Assembly: GCA_009602725.1 (NCBI GenBank)
Contig: WELB01000026.1
Span: 793,702-826,801, forward strand
DNA: 33,100 nt
Origin: Spirogloea muscicola
Taxonomy: Eukaryota; Streptophyta; Zygnematophyceae; Spirogloeales; Spirogloeaceae
Direction: 5' to 3'
Below are positions 11,011-22,121 of the stretch, one piece after another. Position numbers and translations under genes: made by a program. Below the pieces are notes generated by a model. The model was given only the letters and a program-made list of their open reading frames with translations. It had not been told where the DNA came from and ran no database searches. The number at the start of each line of letters is the position of its first letter. Position 1 is the first letter of the stretch.

Positions 11011-11050
11011 GCGGCGGCGGCGGCGGCGGCGGCGACGGCGGCGGCGGTGG
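11011..11050. repeat. GCG trinucleotide repeat upstream of SPT5
   Basis: An imperfect (gcg)n run interrupted by gac and gtg lies about 150 bases upstream of the SPT5 start codon, in its presumed 5' UTR or promoter. It mirrors the repeat beside the divergently transcribed PMI1-like gene. Confidence 0.8.
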
Positions 11051-11196
11051 CGAGTCGGATAATAGACTGACAGGGCGAGCCGGAGCGACAGAGGAGGGGC
11101 CGAGCGGCGGGCGCGAGCAAGGAGAGAGGCGTCGGTGGATGCGGTGTGCGCCTGCGGTGCTGGGAGCCCGAGGGCCGAGGGCGCGGCCGCGGCGGG

Positions 11197-14100
11197 ATGA
11201 AGCGCGGCAGGGCGGCGCCGCGCGACGAGGACGAGGAGGAAGGGGAGGAGGAGGAGGAGGCGGCGGCGGTGGGCGAGAATGGCGGCCAGGAGGACGGGGA
11301 GGAGGAGGAGGAGGAGGAGGCGGAGGAGGAGGAGGAGGAGGACGATGAGGAGGAGGAGGAGGAGGACCGCGGGCGCCGCAAGCGCAAGCGCCGCGCGGGC
11401 GCGGAGCTCTTCGAGGAGGAGGCGGACGTCGCGGAGGACGACGAGGAGGAGGAGGAGGAGGAGGGCGAGGAAGGTGCGGACCGCCACCTTGGCCTTGGGC
11501 TGCCGGCTCCCCCCTTTTGCCCCGCTTGTGCAACCCCCGAGGTTTGAACCCAGGCGGCAACTCTGAGATCCCTAAAGTTGGTTACCATGTACCAAGCGCA
11601 GGGTTCATCATCGACGAAGGCACGGAGCTGGACGGCGACGGGCGCGATGGCGGCGCCAGCGCCCGGGCAGGCCGCCACCCGCGGCCGCCACTGATGGGCG
11701 ACGAGGCCCAGACGGACGAGGACCTGGAGGCGTACATCCAGAAGCGGTACGCGCCGCAGGAGTACGAGGAGTACGAGGAGGGGGAGGCCAACGAGGTGGA
11801 GCAGCAGGCCAACCTGCCGGACGTCAAGGACCCCAAGCTCTGGATGCTCCGGTGCAAGGTCGGCCCATCATACGAAAACCCATCACGGAACGGCCTCCAC
11901 TGTCCAGTGAGCTGACCGCCACCGACGCTGGGCTCGGTGCAGCAGCCTGTCGCCATCTGGATTGGTTATGGGCTGCTGCAGCCCACGAGCTGGCAGCGTG
12001 AGAGGAAAGGCTCGCGTGCTCAATGGCAGTGGCAGACTGCCTGGTCCTCAGCCGCGCTACTGTGCTCTGAGGCAACGGCGTCTGAGACGCGTTCTGATGG
12101 TGGCTGCAGTGGTAACAGGACCAGCCTCTGCTGTGCTTGCTGACCCGAATGCTGAGCAGCAGGGCGTGGAAGTGTGCTGCGCAGCAAGGGCACGAGCGTG
12201 AGGCGGTTGTGAGCTTGATGCAAAAGTTCATCAACCTGGACACCCCCGGCCAGCGGCTGCTCATCAAGTCCGCGGTCGCGCGGGACGACCTGAAGGGCTT
12301 CATTTACGTCGAGGCTGAGCGCGAGTCCCACGTCCGCCAGGTAAGCCTCCCCGTTGGTGTCTGGTCCTCGGTGCTCTTGCTCCAACCTTGTCCTGCCGCT
12401 TGAGTTCCTTCGCCACTTGCACTTGCGTGTAACCCCCCTTCCCCCACCAACACCACCACCCACCCCACCCTAATGAGCTATGGCATCCTCGGTGGGCCGC
12501 TGATTGCTGCAGGCATGCAAGGGCCTTCGGTTGCTGTATGCTTGGAAGATTGATCTGGTGCCAATCAAGGAGATGCCCGATGTCTTGACAGTGGACAAGA
12601 AGGTCGTGGAGATTGATCGCGATATGTGGGTCCGCGTCAAAAATGGCATCTACAAAGGCGACCTTGCTCAGGTATTTAAAGTGTGGCACACCCTGCCCTT
12701 GCACTCACTTGCATTCTGCTTGAGCAGCGGCTTATCTCTATGGCGGGGACTGCGCAAGTGGCCAAACATGTAGGAGGCTGCACGTCGTCAGCACGATTGA
12801 TGATATGCCGAGTCCCTCCTTCCGCAGGTTGTTGATGTCAACGAGGTCGCGCAGCAGGCGACCATCAAGTTGATACCTCGAGTGGACTTGCACCTCCTGG
12901 CTGCTCGCTTGGTAAGTGCTCAACTCCATCCCACTCGTTGACCTCCTTGCCTGCACTAACCTTGTCATTCTTGCCGTCGTCAACATGTACTAAGCTCCAA
13001 TGGCACTTGTGAGACCATTGCCTGATGAGCTGCCTGAGGGGTCAATGTCTGTCCAGGAAGAGCGTGAAGATGCAAAGCGCAAGCGCCCAAGGCCGCCCGC
13101 GCGCTTCTTCACCATGGAGGAAGTGCAGTGAGCACAACTCCATCTGTGCAGCTTCTCAGCCTCGCTCTTACAGGGCACCAGTTTTGACACAGTACCTTGT
13201 GTTTCGAGAATTAGATTACAGCCGCCGCCTGGCATGTCATGTCTCGGCTCCCCTGGTCTCATCTCCTTTCTGTCTAGCCGAAGCTGAAGAAGTGCCTTCT
13301 ATGCTGCGATGCTCGTCCATGTTATCTGTGTCAAGTTGTGCCTGCGCTGAGGAGGTGCCTCCATTTGCAGGGACCTGAGGATCCCGGTGGAAAGGAAGCG
13401 CGACCCCTTGACTGGCGAGCTGTTTGAGCAGTTTTGTGGGATGCGTTTCAAGGATGGCTACTTCTACAAGACGCTGTCGCTGCGCACGCTGGACACCAAG
13501 GGCATCATTCCCACGCTTGACGAGCTCCAGAAGTTTCAACGCCCGGGGGCTGACGGCGACTCTGAGGACCCGCTCAGCCTTGGCTTGGTCAACGGGCTCG
13601 CCACGAAGCTGCGGGGCCAATTCATCAAGGGCGACGTGGTGGAGGTTGTGGAGGGCGACCTCAAGCGTCTCATGGGCACAGTCGAGAAGGTGGAGAACGA
13701 CATGGTGTCCATCCGCGCCAAAGACACGAAGCTCAAGGTCAGCTCTAATGCTGATTCTTCAGCCACAGCAGCGGCTCAATATCCGAGTCAAGCTTGCTTT
13801 GATATATCTCTAACCATCTGCAGCCAGTTATACACACATGCGGATGTAGCTGATGCAGCCTGCTGCGAGTTTGATGCACAATTTCTGGTCTGAATTTTGC
13901 ACGACCCTGCTATCTGCCTGCCAGGACCTTATACCATTGAAGGCCAACCAGCTCAAGAAGTTCTTCAAGATTGGGGACCATGTAAAAGTGATAGCTGGCC
14001 AGCACGATGGTACTTCAGGCCTGCTTGTCAGCGTGCAGGAGTCTGTTGTGGTTGTCCTCTCCGACACTACTCGTGAGCAAGTGAGCTGCATGTCATGTGC

Positions 14101-17100
14101 ATCATGTCCTTTACCCTGAGCAGCGGAGTACCTATTCAGACTGCACGTAAGCCCTTCAATGCACATTCTGTGTTCACCAGGACAACAAGATGACTCCTGC
14201 TTAACTCTGAAGGAGTGGTTGACAGGTTAAAGTGCTCGCAAGGGACATTGTGGAGAGCTCGGAGGTGGCGTCCGGCTTGACCCGCATTGGCGAATTTGAG
14301 CTTCACGACCTTGTTGCGCTCGAGTTAGTGCTCCTATCCACTTCAGTGCAGTCATTTCCAGACTTGCTGTCAAGCCTCTCATCTCCCTGATTCTGGTTAT
14401 GATTGTGGTAAGGTTGTTGAAGATTTTATCATGGTCCAGCTGAAAGTTTGAAGACGTTCTAATAGTCCAGCTGAAGGCGTTGTATTGCGTGGTGACAGCC
14501 GATCAAATTTCGGGCTCATTGTCAAGGTGGAGAAGGATGGATGCTTGGTACGCACGCATCTGCCACAGTGTCTCTTGCGTTAGCTCTTGCTGCTGGCCCT
14601 TGAGGTGTACTATGTGCTGACTGCTAGCGACATGTCACCTTGACGCGCTTGAGGCACTTGGGCCATTGCCAGGTCCTGAGGGGCAAGTCAGAGCGTCAGG
14701 AGGTGACTGCTGTGCATCTACGGGAGCTCCGGCGCAAGATCTTTGACCGGCAGCATCAGGCGCAGGATCGCAACATGGCGAGCCTGTGCGTCAAGGACCC
14801 AGTGCGCATAGTGGATGGCCCTTTCAAGGTCAGGACAATAGCACATCATTGTCACCTGTCGAAGCCTGCCCATTGTTTATTCCTCTACTGTAGGCTTGCT
14901 AGTTTAGAGTCAACAGTTGTGACTGCAGCATGCACTTCATCTGATGGGTAACTTATTTGATCGTTGATCACTTTGTCCTTACGTTGATTTTCTGAGAGCT
15001 CTGTTTCGGCCAATCCTTGCAGGAGAAGCAAGGGCCTATTGAGCACATACACAACGACTGGCTATTCATCCATGACCGGAGCCACACTGAGAATGGCGGG
15101 TATATTGGCGTCGCGCCTTTCAAGTGCCAGGCCGTTGGGGGAGGTGCAAGGGGCCTCGACTTAGGGGTAAGACAGTACACGTCTTTCATTGTTGCTAACA
15201 ATTGCAACCATGTTGAGCAGAAGTTGCCATGTGCCACATCGTAGGAGCCTACGTTGGTGAGTGCTGCGAAGTACGGTCAGTTTACCTCATTTGAGCAAAT
15301 CTGCAGGGACCAGCAGAGCTGAGGACAGCATACCCTGCCCTTGAAGCTCTCAGCCCACACTGCCGCCCTTGCTTGTGTTGTGGCCTTCCACCACCATGCA
15401 GAGGCCTCAGCCGCCGGCAATGCTCAACGTGCTCCGGAGTCCCTCGCACCTCCTCCAGTCGCCCCGCCGCAACGCCCCGGGCAGGATGCTGCCAGGACCA
15501 GGTCCGCAATTGAGGCTGTCTCCTTCTAGACTTCAGTACCTCATTGCATGTGCAGCCACTTCATTGGAGGTCACAGGCACTTGAGCATGTGGCGCACATA
15601 TCTGCCAGTAGTCTCCCCACTAACTTTATTGGCACACCAAATGGTCTGCTGTCATGGTGTAGGCATGTTTGGCGGCGGGCGGCATGGGCAGCGGCGGGTT
15701 AGCGGGCTTGTGGGCAAGACGGTGCGCATCAAGGCAGGCCCATACAAGAGCTACAAAGGCCGCGTGGTAGACGCCACTGACACCACTGCTCGTGTGGAGC
15801 TCGAGTCCCAGATGAAGGTCGTCACGGGTAAGCACCACCATGCCCATGATGAACGCCTTCCTTGGAGAACGCAAGCTTGCCTTCATCCTCACCAACTTAG
15901 GTGTCCTTTCAGCTAAAATCACCATGCAATCTCTCTCCAGCGGATACAGTAGGCCAAGCCTTTCTGATCTGCACATCTGTTGGTTGCTGACATTATTGAT
16001 GTCACCATGTGCATGTTGGCTATCAGTGAGGCTGGATCAGTTGCCTGATACGGAATCGATGCAGAATCCATTCAGCACGGCCAGGTAAGATGGAGGTGCT
16101 GCTTGCTGTGCCGCGGCGAGGTATTGAGTCGCCTTGGTTGTCCTTTCTGGGCAGATGGCTCATAGTAGTGTTACCAGACATAAGGTTGACAACAGGCGCT
16201 GTACTAAGCTTCAGGGCTTGGGGTTCAGGTTTAGGGTCTGAGCTGACACTACAGGATGGAGTATTAAACCCAACAGTTGGACCCGTATTTCGCAAAGTTG
16301 TCAGTCTCTGGTCTTGCTGGAAGGCCCTTCAGCATCTGAACGTTTTGATCTTGGGTTCTGACACTTGAATTTATTGCTTCCTCTCCCGTTCTGCTAGAGA
16401 GTCGCCTCAATACGATCAAACGCCGCACCACCCTTCCCGCACCCCCATGCACAACTACATGGCCACCCCGCTCCGCGACCCCACTGGTTTGCACAACACA
16501 TTGGCTGCCATTGTTGTGCTGAAATTGACACAACTCCTGTTCTGCAATGTCTTCAATTGATCTAGGGGTGTAGGGATGAAGGACATCGTGCTCTTTGTCA
16601 GCCAAGCACAAGTTGGGGGCTATACACGTCAGTTGCATACTGCATTTGGCTCGCTCTTCCCTCTTGTTGCTGATAGAAGAGCTGTTATCGTGAAAACGCA
16701 GCCACGCCAATGCACGACGGCATGCGAACGCCGATGCGTGACCGTGCTTGGAACCCTCAGACACCCATGACCCCCATCAGGTCGAGCCTCCCCTCTGCTA
16801 CCTCTTCACCTTTCCGGTGGTGTCTCTGAAATGAGTTGTCCTGCTCTTGTGCACCTTGCACTTGTGTTTTGGATTTTAGTGCAAAGTTGAATGCTGTTGT
16901 GAGTTTCTGAAGTATATGCAGTTTAGGGTGTGAAATCACAAAGCCCTTGCTAGCACGTCCAGTGATGCAACAACTTAGCCTGACTGCAGTGGCTGGTCGT
17001 GCCTGCACTAGTCCCCCACCCTATTTTCCAAGCCCACAAGACCCCAGACAGACATCTTTCCTCAGAACGTCATCAGTCATCAAATCCATCACAAGCCTCT

Positions 17101-19168
17101 CAGATCAGAATCCACAGACCAGAAGATCTCACGAATCGCTCTACAAGAGCCTCACAACATTGCCCTAGCATGAATATAGGGCACGACCTGCCAGTGAAGC
17201 TGTACTTGGAGGCATTCAGCTATGAGAGCTGAGGACTGCTGTGCTAACGTCGAGGCGGGACAAGTCCCTGTCCTGGTGCATACGCTTAAGGGACTGCAGT
17301 CTTACATTGTCTTCCTTCTCTGACCTTGACCCAATGGTTTTGTGGCGCCCCAGGAGCAACACTGACACGGGCACCACAGCATGGGACGAGGCCGACCCCT
17401 CCACTTGGCAGGCGCCTAATCCAACCAGCTCGGGTTATGCAGCGAGCACGCCAGGTGTTTACAATGCCGGGACGCCGGGCGGCAGCAGCGGTGGCGGCTA
17501 TGTTGCCTACACGCCGTTCTCGCCCACTGAGCAGGCCGGCACCCCTCAGGATGGCAGCGGCAAGCAGGTGAAGGGGACGCAATCGCCATTGACCAAGCAA
17601 AGTTGCTGACTTTCAGTCGCTTGGCACCTCCAAAGAATGTGTATATTCATATGTTGATGTGTTGATGACGTCATTCACTATATCTGCTCATAATCTTGTT
17701 CTCCCATGCACACACATCAAATGTTGTGGAACCTGTTACTGTGTGCTAGCGGGAAACACAACCCTGATATTGTGAGATGCAATTGCAGTGCTTAAGCAGT
17801 GCTCAAGCTCCTCTGCTGCTATCCATGTGACATGGGTCTGGCCTGCATTGCATCAGCCTGGAACACCTGGCGGTCGGATGTATGAGGCGCCAACGCCAGG
17901 CGGCGGGTGGACACCTGGTGGAGGAGCAGCTGGCACCTCGTACAATGATGCCAGCAACCCCTACGACGTCAACACGCCTTACGGAGGTCTGCCTTTGACC
18001 TCTTGAACTGCTAAACTGTGCAGACCCTCTTCTGCGATCTTCTCTGTGGCCCTAGATGCAATAAGGGACTGCATGAGGACAGGCCCTTGCGCTTGATTGT
18101 GCACAGTACGAGTTGCACGTATACATAACCTAAGATTCTAGACCCATAAGGAAGTGGATGCATTACCCAGCAGGAAATGCGCCGAGCCCGTCACCATACT
18201 TTCCAGGGACGCCGGGAGGGGGTGGGCAGCCCATGACTCCAGGCGCGTACCCGTCAACCCCAGGTGGCCAGCCCATGACGCCTGGAGATCATTACGGTGA
18301 CGGTGCAGGTATGCTTGGTTGGCAGCTAGGCTGCTGCTTCATCCATACCCCTTCTGTGATGCCAGATGCACATTTGAAACCAAACCACATCAGCTAGGGT
18401 GCACAGTAGGTGCATTATTGCTGCATATTTGGCAAGCCTGTCACAATCTCAAACGAACGAGCTCAGTGACATGGCAAGGCTAGGCAATCCAGCAGTGGGT
18501 GGCTTTTGGCTCACTCTGAGAATACAGTTTCACTGATTGCTGGTGCTGGTGGGGTGTTTCCGCGTGCTCGCTGTTGTTGCAGGCGGGCCCGCGTGGGGCC
18601 TCCCGGAGGTCATCGTGACTGTTCGGCGGCAGGGCGACGAATCACCGGCTGTAATCAAGGAGTTATTACCGGTGAGCCTCTCATTGCTGAATTGCAGCAT
18701 TGCAGCGTGAGTACTTTTGGAGGGATTGTGAATGTGATGCTCAAGCTGCTATTGCTCACATCTCGATGGTGGCCGCCACTGGTGGGCGACTATCGCAGTA
18801 GGCCAGCATGTTGCTTAAGGATGTGTATGACAAGCTCTTGGCCAGGGTCAGATTTCCTACAAATACATGCAGCCTTTAATACCTGCAGAATGACACTTTT
18901 GTTTCTGCTGATTGTCATGTCACAGGATGGAAGCTGCTTGCTGGCACTCGGCGCCTCGGGGGAAGGCGCGGTGGTGACGGCATCGCATGCTGACCTCACG
19001 TTGGTAATGCCCAAGAAGGGGGACCGCATCCGGATCATGTCAGGCGATCTGCGAGGATCATATGGGAAGCTGAAGAACATCAACAACCAGGAGGGGATTG
19101 TTGAGCTGGCTGACACTTTTGATATCAAGTTCCTGCACATGAGCAGCCTGGGCAAGCTTGCTTCTTGA
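11197..19168 (+). CDS. SPT5: transcription elongation factor SPT5 (DSIF large subunit)
   Basis: SPT5 binds RNA polymerase II with SPT4 and controls pausing and elongation. Twenty-two exons join in phase to 1,092 residues, close to plant SPT5 (about 1,040): 11197-11473, 11602-11858, 12185-12340, 12513-12671, 12828-12911, 13057-13127, 13371-13737, 13925-14080, 14226-14323, 14499-14547, 14673-14828, 15023-15166, 15402-15501, 15663-15827, 16027-16084, 16398-16486, 16702-16780, 17354-17567, 17857-17986, 18171-18308, 18583-18671 and 18926-19168 (TGA). Order: Glu/Asp-rich N-terminus (1-~95); NGN domain (~172-280; LMQKFI, GFIYVEAERESHV); KOW modules near 284, 415, 458 (FKIGDHVKVIAG, LSDTTREQ), 595 and 700 (VGKTVRIKAGPYKSYKGRVV); a TP-rich C-terminal repeat region (~767-982; HPSRTPMHNYMATPLRDPT, TPGGQPMTPG); and a final KOW (~1025-1085). 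The start is the ATG just before the acidic tract. Exon 13 boundaries and a possible 12-nt exon at 15245-15256 are the least certain points. Confidence 0.95.
15245..15256 (+). other. possible 12-nt micro-exon of SPT5
   Basis: The sequence gagcctacgttg is flanked by tcgtag on the left and gtgagt on the right, a good acceptor and a strong donor. It would insert Glu-Pro-Thr-Leu in phase 0 between SPT5 exons 15023-15166 and 15402-15501, where plant homologues have a variable linker. The gene stays in frame with or without it. Confidence 0.3.
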
Positions 19169-20097
19169 GATCCACTGTCTGGAGTACCACCACCTTCTCC
19201 CAACTCTCGTAATGTAGATAATGCTCCGCTTGGTCAAGAATACCCAACTTGTATTTGAGACAGGGTAACTGGCAGTTCCTCTCTGTGCCAAAATTGCTGC
19301 GGTTTTTGACTTCTCTGTAGGTGCTGGTGGCATTTTGTTTCGTATTTGCAGGCTCTCTTGCTTACAAATGGTTGCCACTTGAAGTAGCCTCGTTCTGATG
19401 TTGATGGCTTGCAAGGTTGCACAGTGGCACTGCCTTTGCCACCTTCATCTAACAATCCGAGCAACACTCCTAGGGGAGTGGCAGTCGGAATTCTGCCTGG
19501 CACAATGAGAAGGCGTTCTTGCATTCTGGTGCTGTTGAGATTGTACTTGTTATGCTACTTGTGCTTGAGTGGTTAACCAGCGTTACATTAAGTGTCTACG
19601 AGGGCTATATTTGCAGGCCATTCGCATCAGTCCTCGAAGTCCAGTGGACTGAGCGCGTTTGTGGAATTGTCACAGTTCTGCGCATTCCAACCCCATCCCG
19701 GTCATGTGCGCAAACGGTCAGCTGAACAGGTGCTTTCTGATGCAAATACTTCTGCGCGCCCTTGCTATACGCCCGAGCAAGAGTCGCCTCAAGCAGAGGG
19801 GCAGAGTGTGGTCAAGCACCAAGTACAGCTCACACAAAGTGGAGTGGAAGTTGGACAATGCATGCACATTGGCATGCTCGATCTCACCAGCAAAGATAAT
19901 GACCTGCAATAATTGCTTGTATAAGTTGTCGAGATAATCCCAGTATTGAGTTTACTAACAATACATTAGGGCATGGGTGGCGAGCCATGCCAGTCATGAT
20001 GCACAACTCAAGCAATGGGGCTTACACAACCATAGGACAGTGGCGTTTCTTACTAAATAAGAGGCAGCTGCCTATTGTCAGTCGCCAGTTGCAATGT
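19169..20097. other. intergenic region between convergent SPT5 and PLAC8 3' ends
   Basis: This stretch should hold the 3' UTRs of the plus-strand SPT5 and minus-strand PLAC8 genes. I see no conserved exon, RNA gene or repeat in it, apart from a TGTAA element on the minus strand at 20022-20026. Confidence 0.5.
20022..20026 (-). promoter_or_regulatory. candidate TGTAA polyadenylation signal of the PLAC8 gene
   Basis: TGTAA, the usual green-algal poly(A) signal, occurs on the minus strand about 70 nt past the PLAC8 stop codon. A five-base match is weak by itself; its spacing is the main support. Confidence 0.4.
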
Positions 20098-21052
20098 TTA
20101 TCTGTCCATGGTCTGCTTCTTGAGGTGCTCCTCTGTCTCCGGCGGGTGGCGGTCGATCGTCGCCTTGGTCGGGCCGCGCACCACCTCTGTGCTGCCCGCT
20201 GACAGCTGACGGTACTCCTGCACACAGCCAGCAGAGCGCGACGGCGCCAAAAGCACCATCAAGAGGACGCCTTCGGCGCGCCCAACAAGGCGTTCTTGCC
20301 ACTGGCTTGGCTCAAGCGCCACGTTCTGCGTGACTGTGGCCTCGAGGCCTATCCTTGAAGGAGCAGGGTGGGGCCGGAGGTTGGCACCTGGCAGAGAGCG
20401 CAGGGGTGGCAGAGGAAGTGCGTCTTGATGTCGGTCATGGGGAGCTCCGGCAGGCCATACTTCTCGCGCAGGCGTGTGCGGTACTTGGCGGCGTAGCACG
20501 GCACGCACGTGAACAGGTAGCCCACGGGCCCGATGACGCAGCACAGCGCTGTGCCCCAGACGCCACCTAGGAGTGCGTGCATCAGACATGCCCTGCCAGG
20601 TGCGAGAGTTGCGCAGCAGGTGAGTGGCAAGAACTTCGTGAGACAGACTTCATCAGACAACTTCCAGAGCAACACGAGCGTCATCCCTGTCGCAGCGCTA
20701 AGCGCTCGTGGTTGGCAAGTTAGTGAGGGCCCTCTGCACTAGTTGCACGACAGCAGCGGGCACTGAGCGGCGGAAAGGCCTCGTACGCATACTGTAGATG
20801 TAAGTGCACTGATCACTTCGTGTTTATGGGCTTTTGGTGGACGAGAGAAGCCTTGCAAGAGGAGGCAGACGAGGGGCGGAAGCAGAGCGGCGGCGCTCAC
20901 TTGTAGAAGGACTCCTCGCCGTCGGAGAGCTTGAAGACGTTCTGGGCGAAGAGGACGCAGGGGCAGAGCGCGCCCATGCCGGCGCCCCACTTGTCGCTCC
21001 ACACGTCTTTGAGCCCGTCGATCCACTGCGGGCTCGACCCCACCGGCGCCAT
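20098..21052 (-). CDS. PLAC8 domain cysteine-rich membrane-associated protein
   Basis: Three exons, 21052-20901, 20592-20388 and 20217-20098 (TAA), join in phase to 158 residues. Exon 1 carries WSDKWGAGMGALCPCVLFAQN, whose CPC motif is the PLAC8 signature. Exon 2 gives ACLMHALLGGVWGTALCC, a hydrophobic stretch GPVGYLFTCVPCYAAKYR, then LREKYGLPE and THFLCHPCALCQ. Exon 3 begins EYRQL, as in family members (CALCQEYREL). The order CPC, CC, Cys-rich hydrophobic helix, CxxCALCQ is diagnostic. Plant PLAC8 proteins (PCR, FWL/CNR) act in cadmium resistance, zinc transport or cell-number control at the plasma membrane; the role here is unknown. The C-terminal tail is charged (ETEEHLKKQTMD). The ATG at 21052 is the first clear start, but the frame stays open upstream to the gap at 21125, so the N-terminus may be longer. 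The gene probably diverges from the tether gene across the gap. Confidence 0.85.
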
Positions 21053-21125
21053 GCCCGCCGCGCGCGCGGGCCTGCGCCGCCGAGCCCCGGGCTCCTGGCT
21101 CGCAGGACCCCGCGGGCGCGTGCCG

Positions 21126-22121
21126 NNNNNNNNNNNNNNNNNNNNNNNNNNNNNNNNNNNNNNNNNNNNNNNNNNNNNNNNNNNNNNNNNNNNNNNNNNN
21201 NNNNNNNNNNNNNNNNNNNNNNNNNNNNNNNNNNNNNNNNNNNNNNNNNNNNNNNNNNNNNNNNNNNNNNNNNNNNNNNNNNNNNNNNNNNNNNNNNNNN
21301 NNNNNNNNNNNNNNNNNNNNNNNNNNNNNNNNNNNNNNNNNNNNNNNNNNNNNNNNNNNNNNNNNNNNNNNNNNNNNNNNNNNNNNNNNNNNNNNNNNNN
21401 NNNNNNNNNNNNNNNNNNNNNNNNNNNNNNNNNNNNNNNNNNNNNNNNNNNNNNNNNNNNNNNNNNNNNNNNNNNNNNNNNNNNNNNNNNNNNNNNNNNN
21501 NNNNNNNNNNNNNNNNNNNNNNNNNNNNNNNNNNNNNNNNNNNNNNNNNNNNNNNNNNNNNNNNNNNNNNNNNNNNNNNNNNNNNNNNNNNNNNNNNNNN
21601 NNNNNNNNNNNNNNNNNNNNNNNNNNNNNNNNNNNNNNNNNNNNNNNNNNNNNNNNNNNNNNNNNNNNNNNNNNNNNNNNNNNNNNNNNNNNNNNNNNNN
21701 NNNNNNNNNNNNNNNNNNNNNNNNNNNNNNNNNNNNNNNNNNNNNNNNNNNNNNNNNNNNNNNNNNNNNNNNNNNNNNNNNNNNNNNNNNNNNNNNNNNN
21801 NNNNNNNNNNNNNNNNNNNNNNNNNNNNNNNNNNNNNNNNNNNNNNNNNNNNNNNNNNNNNNNNNNNNNNNNNNNNNNNNNNNNNNNNNNNNNNNNNNNN
21901 NNNNNNNNNNNNNNNNNNNNNNNNNNNNNNNNNNNNNNNNNNNNNNNNNNNNNNNNNNNNNNNNNNNNNNNNNNNNNNNNNNNNNNNNNNNNNNNNNNNN
22001 NNNNNNNNNNNNNNNNNNNNNNNNNNNNNNNNNNNNNNNNNNNNNNNNNNNNNNNNNNNNNNNNNNNNNNNNNNNNNNNNNNNNNNNNNNNNNNNNNNNN
22101 NNNNNNNNNNNNNNNNNNNNN
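21126..22121. other. assembly gap (996 N)
   Basis: A run of unresolved bases. It hides the 5' end of the tether gene, probably its promoter, and perhaps the 5' end of the PLAC8 gene. Flanking sequence on both sides is very GC-rich, which may explain the gap. The N count may not be the true length, so reading frames drawn across it mean nothing. Confidence 0.99.

Larger units (their letters stand above)
10337..11196. promoter_or_regulatory. divergent promoter region between the PMI1-like and SPT5 genes
   Basis: About 860 bp separate the two head-to-head start codons. The region is GC-rich next to each gene and less so in the middle. It includes a ccgaaa-rich stretch (about 10774-10814) and no clear TATA box. 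Both starts are flanked by CGG/GGC trinucleotide runs. It must hold the 5' UTRs and promoters of both genes, unless a 5' exon of the PMI1-like gene lies here. Confidence 0.6.

Noticed and set aside
11530-11570. tRNA T-arm-like sequence, gaggtttgaacccagg
   Set aside because: No acceptor stem, D-arm or anticodon arm could be placed around it. It lies in the first SPT5 intron.
10864-11678. Minus-strand open frames over the start of SPT5 (Leu-, Ser- or Pro-rich)
   Set aside because: They are reverse reads of the GAG-rich acidic tract of SPT5 exon 1. The plus frame joins in phase to the NGN domain.
14400-14480. Repeated gtccagctgaa in an SPT5 intron as a possible regulatory repeat
   Set aside because: Only two 11-bp copies occur, with no further structure; this is within chance.
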